In this document: in pieces, positions 24,607 through 33,491 of the stretch
Layout: every line of letters starts with the position of its first letter
How positions within the stretch are numbered: the stretch's first letter is position 1
Assembly: GCA_020846745.1 (NCBI GenBank)
Contig: JADLDI010000078.1
Span: 1-64,000 of the forward strand
Source: Bryobacterales bacterium
Lineage (GTDB): Bacteria; Acidobacteriota; Terriglobia; Bryobacterales; Bryobacteraceae
Reading direction: 5' to 3'
Length of the DNA stretch: 64,000 nt
The notes under the pieces: generated by a model
The model's input: only the letters and a program-made list of their open reading frames with translations
Database searches by the model: none
What the model was told of the DNA's origin: nothing
Position numbers and translations under genes: made by a program

Positions 24607-25845
24607 ATGTCCATGTCCAGCGCGCGCCTGTCCGCCATCGGTCCCGCGATTCTGCTTACAGCTACCAGCGTGGGAGCAGGCGATATTTTGACCGGTAGCC
24701 TGGCGGGCGCCGAAGGCGGAATCGCAGTGTTGTGGGCGGTGCCGGCCGGAGTTCTTTTGAAATGGACCCTGACAGAAGGCATCGCGCGCTGGCAAATGGC
24801 CACCGGCAGCACTCTGTTAGAGGGATGGGTCACGCGTTTGGGAGCGCCCATCCGCTGGATCTTCTTGTGTTATCTGCTGGTATTCTCGCTCGTTACCGGC
24901 GGGATGCTCGCCAGTGCGTGCGGCGTGGCAGCCACCGGCATGTACCCGATCGCGGATCCTCAACAATCGCGCTTTCTCTGGGGCGCCTTTCATGGCCTCG
25001 CCGGGATGTTGCTGGTCTGGTTTGGCGGGTATGCGCTGCTCAAACGTGTACTGGCCGTTTGCGTCGGCGCGATGTTCGCGACAGTGGTCTTGACTGCGTT
25101 CCTGCTCGCACCCGACTGGAGCGCTGTCGCCAGGGGACTGATACCGTCAATCCCCGCCTCCGGTCCCGGTTGGGTGATCGGCCTGATCGGCGCTATCGGC
25201 GGCACGATGGCCTTGATCAGCTACGGCTATTGGATCCGCGAAGAGAAACGCGAAGGGCGGCCTGGCCTGCGAGCCTGCCGGTTCGATCTACTACTGTCGT
25301 ACGCCGTCATCGGCCTGTTCGGTGTGGCGGTGGTGATCATCGGGTCGCGCGTACAGGTGCGCGGGCAGGGAACCGGCTTAGCCCTGCTGCTGGCAGACCA
25401 ACTGGCGAAGAGCCTGGGCGCGAGCGGCAAATGGATCTTCCTGGTTGGTTTCTGGGCGGCGGTATTCTCGGCGCTCCTTGGTGTGTGGCAAAGCCTGCCG
25501 TACCTGTTTACGGACGTATTGTGGCTCGGCAGCGGCAAAGGCGTTGGCGGGCGGCCGGATGTGGATGTGGAGAAATCGCGGCCCTACCGCACGTACCTAT
25601 TCCTGCTCGCTACCGTCCCGCTAATCCTGCTCCGCTACCCCGTGCAGCAACTGCAACTCATCTTCGGCATCACCGGGGCCATGCTGCTGCCCATGCTCGC
25701 GCTGACTTTGCTGGTGATGAACAATCGCGTCGCGTGGGTGGGCAAAGATTTTCGCGCGACGTGGTTCCTGAACGTTGTGCTGATCGCGGCGTTGCTGTTC
25801 TTCGCGTTTGTCGGCGTGGGCGAGGTCAAACAGTTACTCCGCTGA
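24607..25845 (+). CDS. Nramp-family divalent metal transporter-like protein
   Basis: About 412 aa from ATG at 24607; a second ATG at 24613 is equally possible. TM1 region GPAILLTATSVGAGDI has the position of the Nramp metal-binding DPGN motif but reads SVGAGD, and TM6 lacks a clear MPH motif (IGGTMALISYGYW). It belongs to a Nramp-related subgroup that may not move Mn2+ or Fe2+. About 11 TM helices. Starts 119 bp from the divergent SSS gene. Confidence 0.75.
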   Translation: MSMSSARLSAIGPAILLTATSVGAGDILTGSLAGAEGGIAVLWAVPAGVLLKWTLTEGIARWQMATGSTLLEGWVTRLGAPIRWIFLCYLLVFSLVTGGMLASACGVAATGMYPIADPQQSRFLWGAFHGLAGMLLVWFGGYALLKRVLAVCVGAMFATVVLTAFLLAPDWSAVARGLIPSIPASGPGWVIGLIGAIGGTMALISYGYWIREEKREGRPGLRACRFDLLLSYAVIGLFGVAVVIIGSRVQVRGQGTGLALLLADQLAKSLGASGKWIFLVGFWAAVFSALLGVWQSLPYLFTDVLWLGSGKGVGGRPDVDVEKSRPYRTYLFLLATVPLILLRYPVQQLQLIFGITGAMLLPMLALTLLVMNNRVAWVGKDFRATWFLNVVLIAALLFFAFVGVGEVKQLLR

Positions 25846-25904
25846 CCGAATCACGCCGTTGCGAGGGCGCGGTGGCGGCCCCATATCCAGCTAAACTAAT
25901 AGCA

Positions 25905-27074
25905 ATGGCTAAACTATCCATTCGGGATCTGAATCTGCAGGGAAAGCGCGTTTTCATGCGCGTCGATTTTAACGTGCCGCTCGCTCCCGGCGGTCAGGAG
26001 ATCACCTCCGACAAGAGAATCAAAGCGTCCCTGCCCTCAATCCGTTACGCGCTCGAGCACGGCGCCGGACTGGTGCTGGCCAGCCACCTTGGCCGTCCCA
26101 AGGGAAAGGTCAATCCTGAGATGAGCTTGAAGCCTGTCGCCAAGCGCCTGGAAGAATTGCTTGGCAAGCCGGTCAAAATGGCGCCCGATTGCATCGGACC
26201 CGACGTCGAGGCCATGCTGCCCGGTCCCGGTGAAGTGCTGCTGCTCGAAAACCTCCGCTATCACGCCGAAGAAGAGAAGAACGACCCCGGCTTCGCGCAG
26301 CAACTAGCCAAACTCGGCGACATCTACGTCAACGACGCATTCGGTTCCGCCCACCGTGCCCACGCTTCTACTGAAGGCATGATTAAGTACATGCCCCAGG
26401 CCGCGGCCGGCCTTCTTATGGAGAAGGAACTCGAGTATCTCGGCCTCGCCACCACCAATCCGCCGCGGCCTTGCGTTGCCATCCTCGGCGGCGCGAAAGT
26501 CTCCGATAAGATCGAAGTTATTCAAAACCTGATGAAGGTTGTCGATGAGTTATTGATCGGCGGCGCCATGGCTTACACTTTCCTGCAGGCGCTCAACCAG
26601 CCGACCGGTAAGAGCCTCGTCGAAGCCGATAAGGTCGACCTCGCGAAGCACTTACTCGAGGAAGGAAAGAGCAAACTCCGCCTCCCCGCCGACCACGTCG
26701 TTGCCGCCGAACTGAAAGCCGGCGCGGATTCCCAGGTCGTCGACAGCATCCCCGAAGGCATGATGGGCCTCGACATCGGTCCCAAAACCGTCGAAGCCTT
26801 CTCAACGGCAATCAGCAACGCCAAAACCGTCATCTGGAACGGCCCGATGGGCGTCTTTGAAATGCCCCCGTTCGATAAGGGGACCGTTGCTTTGGCGAAA
26901 GCAGTGGCCGGGTCCGGCGCCACGTCCATCGTCGGCGGCGGCGACTCCGAAAAGGCCATCAAAGCCGCAGGCGTCACCGACAAGATCTCTCACGTATCAA
27001 CCGGAGGCGGCGCATCGCTCGAATTCCTCGCCGGCATCCAATTGCCGGGCGTCGTCGCACTTACCGAGAAGTAA
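25905..27074 (+). CDS. pgk: Phosphoglycerate kinase
   Basis: 389 aa from ATG at 25905. Glycolytic enzyme that moves the acyl phosphate of 1,3-bisphosphoglycerate to ADP. Family motifs: VDFNVPL near the N-terminus, the LGRPKG loop, YVNDAFGSAHRAHAST, the hinge GGAKVSDKI, GGGDSEKA and the terminal STGGGASLE. An open frame continues far upstream in the same phase but overlaps the transporter and is not coding. No gap gene is next to it. Confidence 0.97.
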   Translation: MAKLSIRDLNLQGKRVFMRVDFNVPLAPGGQEITSDKRIKASLPSIRYALEHGAGLVLASHLGRPKGKVNPEMSLKPVAKRLEELLGKPVKMAPDCIGPDVEAMLPGPGEVLLLENLRYHAEEEKNDPGFAQQLAKLGDIYVNDAFGSAHRAHASTEGMIKYMPQAAAGLLMEKELEYLGLATTNPPRPCVAILGGAKVSDKIEVIQNLMKVVDELLIGGAMAYTFLQALNQPTGKSLVEADKVDLAKHLLEEGKSKLRLPADHVVAAELKAGADSQVVDSIPEGMMGLDIGPKTVEAFSTAISNAKTVIWNGPMGVFEMPPFDKGTVALAKAVAGSGATSIVGGGDSEKAIKAAGVTDKISHVSTGGGASLEFLAGIQLPGVVALTEK

Positions 27075-27101
27075 GCGGGTCGGAAGAAGGGACGCCAGCC
27101 A

Positions 27102-27136
27102 CTGATTGCCATCCGAGATCGCTCGGCAGCAATCAG
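27102..27136. terminator. Possible bidirectional hairpin after pgk
   Basis: CTGATTGC and GCAATCAG form an outer stem around an inner CCGAG/CTCGG stem. It lies between the convergent ends of pgk and the Phd-like antitoxin. No T-run follows, so factor-independent termination is uncertain. Confidence 0.4.
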
Positions 27137-27153
27137 CACACTGGAATCGAGAA

Positions 27154-27447
27154 CTATTCCCACGATGGTGGCTCGAACGCATCGCGCCGCTCTTGAATCC
27201 CCGAACGGACATCATCTGCAAAACTTCCGTCGGGTATAGGCGCATACCCCAGTTTCGCCTCATATGCCTTCGCCAAGGCGATACACTCACTTAGCTTACG
27301 TCCAGCGGCGGGTGCTGTTGGCCGTTTGAGTACCACAATCGGCCTTTCGTTCTCTTCGATAACCACCTCGACCCCTTGACGCACCTTGTCCAACACAGCG
27401 TGCAGATCGCGCGCCAGGTCAGCCTCGCTCATGTGAACAACCGCCAT
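27154..27447 (-). CDS. Phd/YefM-like antitoxin, apparently without toxin
   Basis: 97 aa. N-terminal Phd/YefM fold: MSEADLARDLHAVLDKVRQG, then VVIEENERPIVVLKRP, which binds DNA and dimerises. The C-terminal tail (YEAKLGYAPIPDGSFADDV) would normally bind a toxin such as a PIN-domain protein, but no toxin gene lies beside it: pgk ends 79 bp away on one side and the racemase gene starts 40 bp away on the other. Confidence 0.8.
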   Translation of the reverse strand: MAVVHMSEADLARDLHAVLDKVRQGVEVVIEENERPIVVLKRPTAPAAGRKLSECIALAKAYEAKLGYAPIPDGSFADDVRSGIQERRDAFEPPSWE

Positions 27448-27487
27448 CGTTTCTATTATGACTCCCTAGCCGTGTTAGCATCCCTTT

Positions 27488-28663
27488 GTGACGCGCCGCG
27501 TCTTCACCGCCGCTTCCTCTATCTCTCTCGTCCCGATTACTCCGGCCTTACGCATTACCTCCGTCAAAGCTGTACCCGTTCCGCTCCTGTCGACCGCCCG
27601 CTTCGGTAGCTCGCAGTTCAGCTCCGACGACGACCCTGCCCGGTACCGCTGGTTCGGACCCTTTTCCCAACTCGCCGGTTCGATCCTTGTCGAGATCAAA
27701 ACAGACCAGGGCATCACCGGCTTGGGCCTCGGCGGCGGAGGCGGCGCCGCCTGCTACATCATCGACAACCATCTCAAAGACCTGCTGCTCGGCGCCAACG
27801 CCCTCAACATTCACCAGCTCTGGGACCAGATCTTCGCCTCCACTTCCTTCTATGGCCGCAAAGGCTTGCCGATCATGGCGCTAAGCGGCATCGATCTCGC
27901 CCTATGGGACATCGCCGGAAAGCGTCACAACGTCCCCTGTTGGCAGTTACTGGGCGGTAAGCGGCGCGACCGTGTCCGCGCTTATTTCACCGGACCCGGC
28001 ATCGACCTCGGCCTCAAGCTCGGCTTCACCGCCTTCAAGCAACCCATCAACCTCGGTCCCGCCGACGGCCAGGATGGCAAATTCAAGATCGCTGCCCAAC
28101 TCAAAGCCGTCCGCGAAAAGATCGGCCCCGACAACCTGCTGATGATCGATGTGCTCTGCCGCTGGAACGTAGACTATACGGTGGAAATGGCGGACCGCCT
28201 CGCCCCCTATAACCTGTACTTCATTGAGGAACCCCTACTGCCCGACGACTTACGGGGATACGAAAAGCTCTGCCAGAAGATCAAATCGACGAAGATCGCC
28301 AGTGGTGAGCACGAGTTCACGCATTACGGCTTCGACTTGCTCATTCGGCATCGCGCCTCCCACTTCCTCCAGCCCGACCTCACGTGGGGCGGCGGACTCA
28401 CCATGGGCCAGCGCATCCTCAACAGTGCCGCCGAGGCGGGCATCCCTATCCTGCCCCACCGCGGCGGCAGCCTCTTCGGCATGCAGTTAGTCACGGCATG
28501 CGATAACTGCCCGATGGCCGAAAGCTTCGGCACCGGCGAGCCCGGCAATGAACTGATGGAACTTTTTACCGCTCCGTTCGAACACGGTTCCTACCTGCCA
28601 CCCACCCAGCCCGGCGTGGGTGTTACGATTCCTGATACACTCGCGAGGAAATATGGTCTCTAA
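27488..28663 (+). CDS. Mandelate racemase/muconate lactonizing enzyme family protein
   Basis: 391 aa, GTG start. Enolase-superfamily barrel: Lys in AFKQP (K174), metal ligands D211 (LLMIDVLCRW), E237 (YFIEEP) and E264 (ASGEHEF), D287 (QPDLTWGGG) and H314 (LPHRGG), a His/Asp dyad as in the mandelate racemase subgroup, which makes sugar-acid dehydration likely. The first about 20 residues may be a signal segment (MTRRVFTAASSIS). Overlaps the secreted RraA-like gene by 11 bp; the two probably act on the same carboxylic acid pathway. Confidence 0.88.
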   Translation: MTRRVFTAASSISLVPITPALRITSVKAVPVPLLSTARFGSSQFSSDDDPARYRWFGPFSQLAGSILVEIKTDQGITGLGLGGGGGAACYIIDNHLKDLLLGANALNIHQLWDQIFASTSFYGRKGLPIMALSGIDLALWDIAGKRHNVPCWQLLGGKRRDRVRAYFTGPGIDLGLKLGFTAFKQPINLGPADGQDGKFKIAAQLKAVREKIGPDNLLMIDVLCRWNVDYTVEMADRLAPYNLYFIEEPLLPDDLRGYEKLCQKIKSTKIASGEHEFTHYGFDLLIRHRASHFLQPDLTWGGGLTMGQRILNSAAEAGIPILPHRGGSLFGMQLVTACDNCPMAESFGTGEPGNELMELFTAPFEHGSYLPPTQPGVGVTIPDTLARKYGL

Positions 28664-29525
28664 ACTAACCCTGGTTGTGGTCGCCGCCGCCCTGACATGC
28701 CCGGCGCAGATTTTCAAGCTCAGCAAGGAGCAGTTGCTCGAGGTTACCGCCAAAAATCCGTATGAGCGCTTCGACGATGGGCGTCCCAAGGTACCCGACG
28801 CCATCCTTGAAAAGGTCCGTGGACTCACCGTCGAAGAGGTGTGGGGCGTGTTGCCTGGCAAAGGTTACAAAAACCAATACGACGGGAAATGGCAGATCCT
28901 GCATCCCGAAAAGAAGCTCGTCGGCCGCGCCGTCACGGCCATGTTCCTGCCGCTGCGGCCCGACCTCAATGAACTCATGCTCTCCGACATGAAGCGCCTG
29001 GGCCATCGCGGCGGCGCTCACCAGTGGGTGATCGATCAGTTGAAGCCCGGCGACGTCCTCGTCGTCGACCTCTTCGGCAAGGAGGAAGGCGGTTCCGTCG
29101 TAGGCGATAACCTTGCCACCGCCATCAAGTCCGCCACCGTCAACGGCGGCTTGGTCGTCGACGGCGCAATCCGCGACCTGGAAGGTATTTTCCCCATCGA
29201 CATGGGCGTCTATTACCGCCACGCAACCCCATCGGCCATCGCTGAAGTGACCCTGGCCGGCTACAACACACCCGTCAACATTGGCCCGACCACCGTTGTT
29301 CCGGGCGACGTCGTGTTCGGCGACCGCACCGGTATCTATTTCATTCCACCGCAGTTCGTGAAGGAAATCGTCGACCGGGCGGAAGAAACCCATATCCACG
29401 ACGAATGGACCAAGGCGAAGTTTCTCTCGGGCCGCTACAAGAGTTCCGACCTCTATCCGCGGCCCAAAGACCCCGCCCTGCTTAAGGAATACGAAGACTA
29501 CAAGAACAAGAAGATGGGTAAATAA
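28653..29525 (+). CDS. RraA-like aldolase-family protein with signal peptide
   Basis: 290 aa from ATG at 28653 with GAGGAA upstream. N-terminal signal peptide (MVSKLTLVVVAAALTCPAQ). The RraA/HMG-aldolase fold shows GDNLATAIKSA and the catalytic VVDGAIRDLEGI with Arg and Asp; such enzymes cleave 4-hydroxy-4-methyl-2-oxoglutarate or related 2-oxo acids with a divalent metal. A large C-terminal extension follows (KYKSSDLYPRPKD region). Overlaps the upstream racemase-like gene. Export of a member of this family is uncommon. Confidence 0.85.
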   Translation: MVSKLTLVVVAAALTCPAQIFKLSKEQLLEVTAKNPYERFDDGRPKVPDAILEKVRGLTVEEVWGVLPGKGYKNQYDGKWQILHPEKKLVGRAVTAMFLPLRPDLNELMLSDMKRLGHRGGAHQWVIDQLKPGDVLVVDLFGKEEGGSVVGDNLATAIKSATVNGGLVVDGAIRDLEGIFPIDMGVYYRHATPSAIAEVTLAGYNTPVNIGPTTVVPGDVVFGDRTGIYFIPPQFVKEIVDRAEETHIHDEWTKAKFLSGRYKSSDLYPRPKDPALLKEYEDYKNKKMGK

Positions 29526-29546
29526 CTCACCCGCGCCTCCGTTACA

Positions 29547-29581
29547 AACGCCTCGACGCCTGGAAAAGGCATCGAGGCGTT
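29547..29581 (+). terminator. Intrinsic terminator after the RraA-like gene
   Basis: A 14-bp stem (AACGCCTCGACGCC with GGCATCGAGGCGTT, one C/A mismatch) around a TGGAAAA loop, then GCTATTTCT. The T-rich tail is short, so termination may be partial. Confidence 0.65.
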
Positions 29582-29617
29582 GCTATTTCTACCCGCGAAC
29601 AGGCTAGCCTAGATCGT

Positions 29618-29956
29618 ATGAGCAATGGCCAACCGACTCCTGAGCAGATAAAGGCGTTTGAGCAGGACTACCCACAGGTCTGGCAGGCCTTTACCGCCCT
29701 CGCTGAAGCGTGCCACGAAAGTGCGGGACCGCTCGATGAGAAGACTCGCCGCCTTGTCAAACTCGCCCTCGCGATCGGCAACCGGCACGAAGGCGCGGTC
29801 CACTCCGCCGTCCGCCAAGCCCTTGGCTCGGGCCTGACCCGCGCAGAACTGCGCCATGTCGTTGTCCTGGCGATCACCACCATCGGCTGGCCTGCCGCCC
29901 ATGCCGCCCTCACCTGGATCGACGATCTGGCGGCTGATCCCGAAGCCACAACCTGA
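29618..29956 (+). CDS. Carboxymuconolactone decarboxylase (CMD)-family protein
   Basis: 112 aa. Helical CMD/AhpD fold: LDEKTRRLVKLALAIGNRHE and then HSAVRQALGSGLTRAELRHV. It has the conserved His but no CxxC pair, so it is not an AhpD-type peroxidase partner. Function unknown; members include gamma-carboxymuconolactone decarboxylase and many uncharacterised YurZ-like proteins. Stands alone between terminator-like hairpins. Confidence 0.82.
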   Translation: MSNGQPTPEQIKAFEQDYPQVWQAFTALAEACHESAGPLDEKTRRLVKLALAIGNRHEGAVHSAVRQALGSGLTRAELRHVVVLAITTIGWPAAHAALTWIDDLAADPEATT

Positions 29957-29957
29957 T

Positions 29958-29992
29958 CCCGCACGCGGGCGAGCACAAACGTGGCGTGCGGG
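29958..29992 (+). terminator. GC-rich hairpin after the CMD-family gene
   Basis: CCCGCACGC and GCGTGCGGG form a perfect 9-bp stem around a 17-nt loop directly after the stop codon at 29954-29956. No T-run follows; it may be a Rho-independent-like or mRNA-stabilising hairpin. Confidence 0.5.
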
Positions 29993-30096
29993 CCGCGCAA
30001 ACCAACGGCTCCTCGCTTTGAACTCCCTATCGCTCCACTCCTTTTCTGTCCATTACTGGTATTGGTACAAATAATTACGCAAGACGAAGAATTTTA

Positions 30097-30110
30097 GTGT
30101 AAAATTACAC
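30097..30110. promoter_or_regulatory. AT-rich inverted repeat upstream of the acyltransferase gene
   Basis: GTGTAA-AA-TTACAC is a perfect 14-bp palindrome in an unusually AT-rich stretch, 51 bp before the likely start. It could be an operator near the promoter. No regulator can be assigned. Confidence 0.4.
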
Positions 30111-30160
30111 CGTGTGCACGGCGTCTAGTTCGACGCCATTTCAGGAGCGGCAAGCTCGTG

Positions 30161-32281
30161 ATGAGTCATTCCTCGGTTGCAGCCGGTGTACTTGACGAAC
30201 CCACCATTCGTCCCTGTGGCGACAGCAATATGTCGTATGTGCCCGCACTCGACGGCGTGAGGGCGGTCGCAATACTAGGTGTTCTCGTCTTCCACGCACT
30301 GCCGCGCAACCTCCAGGGTGGGTTTACTGGCGTTGATGTTTTCTACGTTCTCTCCGGATTTCTGATTGCTTCGGTAATCCTCTACGACTTGCGCGGCCAG
30401 AGCTTCTCGATTCGAGAGTTCTACTTGCGGCGTGTCCAGCGACTGCTTCCAAACGCGATACTCACCATCCTGTTCACCGTTGCCGTCTCGCAACTGGTTT
30501 CTCTGCCCTCTCAGGCAACGAAAGTCGCACAGCACGGGCTTTGGACCATTTTCAACCTATCCAATGTGTATGTCTGGCGGAACGTCGGGGGATATTGGGG
30601 AGACTCGGCCAGCGTCCTTCCGCTGCTCCACACCTGGTCGTTGGCGGTCGAGGAGCAGTTCTACCTGCTGTTTCCGGCGATTCTGGTGTTTCTGTCGCGC
30701 CGCGCGCACCTGTTCAGATCGATAGCCTTGCTAACCCTGGTGAGCCTGGCCCTTTGCATCTATGGAACACGGACGCATCCCGCCGCCGCTTTCTATTTTT
30801 TGCCTACCCGTGCCTGGGAACCGCTGCTCGGTGCGGCGCTTGCTACTTGGATGGTGCCCGTCAAGAGGACGGATCCGCTCCGGCATTTTGGCTCTTCACG
30901 CCTTGTCGAGATCATAGGCTGGGCCGGATTGGCTTTGATCGTGGGCGGGTTCTTCTTGGTGACTGAGCAGCGCTTTCCCGGTGTCGTCGCACTAGTACCG
31001 ACAACCGGCACGCTCCTAGTACTCGTATCGGTCGCCGATGGCCGGACCCGGTTGGCGGCGTTGCTCTCCTTGCGCCCTCTGGTCTTCATCGGCCAGCTTT
31101 CCTATTCACTGTATCTTTGGCATTGGCCCCTGATGGCGTTCGGCCGGCAGTACGCTTATCTAACCGATAGCTCGCCTGAGATGTGGATGCTGGCCGGTGA
31201 AGGCGCCGGCGTGGGTCTCTCACTCGTTGCATTCTGGCTCGTCGAACAGCCGCTTCGGAGGCGCGGCGAGGGACGCCGCCGGCGTTTGTATGTCCTGGCC
31301 GCGACTGTGTCGTTTGGAATGGTCGCGTGCTCGATCCTTGCCGCGCGGCGTTCGGCTATGGATCCGCACCACCGTTTCCATCAGCCTTCGTTTTCGGGTC
31401 CCCTATACTCCCTGGCTCGCCCGCAATCTGCTGCGTCCATGTCATCGACTAAGTATGAAGACGTTCTCTTTCCGGCGCCCCGGCCGATCCCGCCAGAGTT
31501 GTGGGAAAGCGGCGGCATCGTCCATCAATGGGGAAGCGACAGTCCACAGATCGTCGTACTTGGCAGCTCCCACGCGCTGATGTTCGGCCGATTGATTGAC
31601 GACATCTGCCGGCGGCTCGAGATTTCGGTTGCGTTTCTATGTATAGAAGGCGCTCCGGTGTTCTTTCCCACGGCTGTAAGCGAAACTCTCTCGAGTGTCG
31701 CCAAGGCGCAAAGCTTCGATGAAGCCCGGAAGGGGTGGATCCGGAAGTGGAAACCTGATGCGGTGCTCGTCATCGACCGTTGGGACACCTTGTCGGGCGA
31801 GCCCGCAAAATTCAATCAAAAGCTCAAGGAACTTGTCGGTGAACTGGCGCCTCACACGCAGCGCCTGATTCTATTCAGCCAAGTCCCAGTCATGCGGTTA
31901 GGCAACACCTTGAACTTACGGGAATACGTGACTTGGCACGTTCGCACCACCGGGCGCCTTCCGAGAATCAGACCGGATGAGAAGGAGGCGTTCCGGCAGG
32001 CGTCACTCACCGTCATCGGCAACCTGGCGCAAGCCTTCCCCAACCTCCGTTTGTTGCGAGTGGACCAGCCGTTTCATGACAACGGTTCGGTCCGGTTTGC
32101 TGTTGGGCGGGATTTTCTCTACGCGGACGACGATCATTTGACCGACGCTGGGTCTGAACTCGTTCGTGAAGTCTGCATGAAAGCGATTGCAGCCGCCGTG
32201 GCGGACAAGCATATCTCAATGGTTAAACGTGGGGTTCCCGCCGCAACTCGATCGGAATTGCTGCCTTGGCCAGCACCGTAA
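30161..32281 (+). CDS. Membrane acyltransferase with SGNH domain (OafA/YrhL type)
   Basis: 706 aa from ATG at 30161 (a GTG directly before is also possible; AGGAG lies about 12 bp upstream). Acyltransferase-3 membrane domain of about 10 TM helices (YVPALDGVRAVAILGVLVFH, GVDVFYVLSGFLI, HTWSLAVEEQFYL), then a periplasmic SGNH-hydrolase-like domain with the Ser motif VVLGSSHALMF near 465 and a C-terminal DDDHLTDAG block with Asp and His. Such proteins O-acetylate LPS O-antigen, peptidoglycan or other glycans. It converges on and overlaps the end of the NrfD gene by 59 bp. Confidence 0.92.
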   Translation: MSHSSVAAGVLDEPTIRPCGDSNMSYVPALDGVRAVAILGVLVFHALPRNLQGGFTGVDVFYVLSGFLIASVILYDLRGQSFSIREFYLRRVQRLLPNAILTILFTVAVSQLVSLPSQATKVAQHGLWTIFNLSNVYVWRNVGGYWGDSASVLPLLHTWSLAVEEQFYLLFPAILVFLSRRAHLFRSIALLTLVSLALCIYGTRTHPAAAFYFLPTRAWEPLLGAALATWMVPVKRTDPLRHFGSSRLVEIIGWAGLALIVGGFFLVTEQRFPGVVALVPTTGTLLVLVSVADGRTRLAALLSLRPLVFIGQLSYSLYLWHWPLMAFGRQYAYLTDSSPEMWMLAGEGAGVGLSLVAFWLVEQPLRRRGEGRRRRLYVLAATVSFGMVACSILAARRSAMDPHHRFHQPSFSGPLYSLARPQSAASMSSTKYEDVLFPAPRPIPPELWESGGIVHQWGSDSPQIVVLGSSHALMFGRLIDDICRRLEISVAFLCIEGAPVFFPTAVSETLSSVAKAQSFDEARKGWIRKWKPDAVLVIDRWDTLSGEPAKFNQKLKELVGELAPHTQRLILFSQVPVMRLGNTLNLREYVTWHVRTTGRLPRIRPDEKEAFRQASLTVIGNLAQAFPNLRLLRVDQPFHDNGSVRFAVGRDFLYADDDHLTDAGSELVREVCMKAIAAAVADKHISMVKRGVPAATRSELLPWPAP

Positions 32282-33488
32282 AGACGAACGCGCCTAACGC
32301 CCACACACCCGCTGCGACTAACAACTCGATGTAAGTCGGCGCGTACTCCGTCACCTTGCCCCATGGATCGGGGATAAACCCCGGAATGATGGTGCCCAGA
32401 CCCTTTTCGAGCAGGATGCCCACGAACAGCATTCCGCACGCGGCAAACAGCACACGTTTGCGCCTCCGCAGCGGCGCAATCGTCAGCGCCGCCGTAGCCA
32501 GTACGTTCAGCACGATGGAAGTCCAAATCCACGGCGTTAACGAGTGTTTCCCGTCCAGCCCGAAAAACAGGTAGGTAGCACTTAAACTGTGATGTGTGTG
32601 CCGGTAGAATTCCTTGAATAACTCCGATGCCAGCATAATCAGTGTTACCTGTGCCGCCACCGTTACCACCAGCGATAACTTATTCAAGGTGCGGTCCGAA
32701 ATGCGGAAATGCGTATACTTCGTGATCGCGGCCAAGATGAGGATCATCAACGCCGGACCCGCCGCAAACGCCGTCGCCAGGAACCGTGGACCTAATAGCG
32801 CATTGTTCCAGAAAGGCCGCGAAGGCAATCCCGCGAACAAAAATGCCGTCACCAGGTGGACCGACACCGCCCAGCCGATCGATATGATAATCGCCGGAAC
32901 GTAATACCGCTTCACCGGTTCCACGCCGCGGTAGTGGCAATAGAGGATGTAGAAGGGGACCAGCAGATTCAACACCAGGTAGCCGTTCAGCACCAGAATG
33001 TCCCACGTGAGCAGCGACCGTGGCCAGTTCATCACGCCGACAAACGGCATCAGGTGCCATAGCCTCAACGGTCCGCCGACGTCTACCACGACAAATCCAA
33101 TCGCCATGACCAGCGCCGCTACGGCCAGAGCTTCACCCAGCAGTACCGCGCGCTTAAAATCCACATCGTGCAGAATGTAAGTCGGCATTACCAGAATCAC
33201 GGCGGCCGCCGCAATGCCGACCAGAAACGCGAAGTTGGAAATATAGAATCCCCAGCTCACCCGGTCGTGCATGCCTGTAACCGCCAGCCCTTCCGTCAAC
33301 TGTACGGAATAGGCCCACGCACCAAGACCCATCACCATCGTGAGCGCGCCCATCCAGATGTGGTAGGCCCGCCCGCCGGTGGTGGCCTCGTGCAAACAAG
33401 TCAGGAAGAAATCCCGAACGCCGCGCTTCGGCGGAACTAACTCGAGTTGTTGTTCTTCAAGAGGGAAAGGATTCGTTTGTGCTGCCAT
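32223..33488 (-). CDS. NrfD/PsrC-type membrane quinol-oxidoreductase subunit
   Basis: 421 aa with about 10 TM helices. NrfD family traits: RAYHIWMGALTMVMGLGAW, MHDRVSWGFYISNFAF, and the later MNWPRSLLTWDI. NrfD subunits exchange electrons between the quinone pool and a periplasmic ferredoxin subunit. Follows the ferredoxin gene by 3 bp and is the last gene of the nap cluster, where it could replace NapC or NapH as quinol oxidase. Confidence 0.9.
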   Translation of the reverse strand: MAAQTNPFPLEEQQLELVPPKRGVRDFFLTCLHEATTGGRAYHIWMGALTMVMGLGAWAYSVQLTEGLAVTGMHDRVSWGFYISNFAFLVGIAAAAVILVMPTYILHDVDFKRAVLLGEALAVAALVMAIGFVVVDVGGPLRLWHLMPFVGVMNWPRSLLTWDILVLNGYLVLNLLVPFYILYCHYRGVEPVKRYYVPAIIISIGWAVSVHLVTAFLFAGLPSRPFWNNALLGPRFLATAFAAGPALMILILAAITKYTHFRISDRTLNKLSLVVTVAAQVTLIMLASELFKEFYRHTHHSLSATYLFFGLDGKHSLTPWIWTSIVLNVLATAALTIAPLRRRKRVLFAACGMLFVGILLEKGLGTIIPGFIPDPWGKVTEYAPTYIELLVAAGVWALGAFVFTVLAKAAIPIELRREPHV

Positions 33489-33491
33489 GAG

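Noticed and set aside
24732..25904. In-frame upstream extension of pgk
   Set aside because: PGK homology begins exactly at the ATG at 25905 and the extension lies in the wrong frame of the transporter gene.
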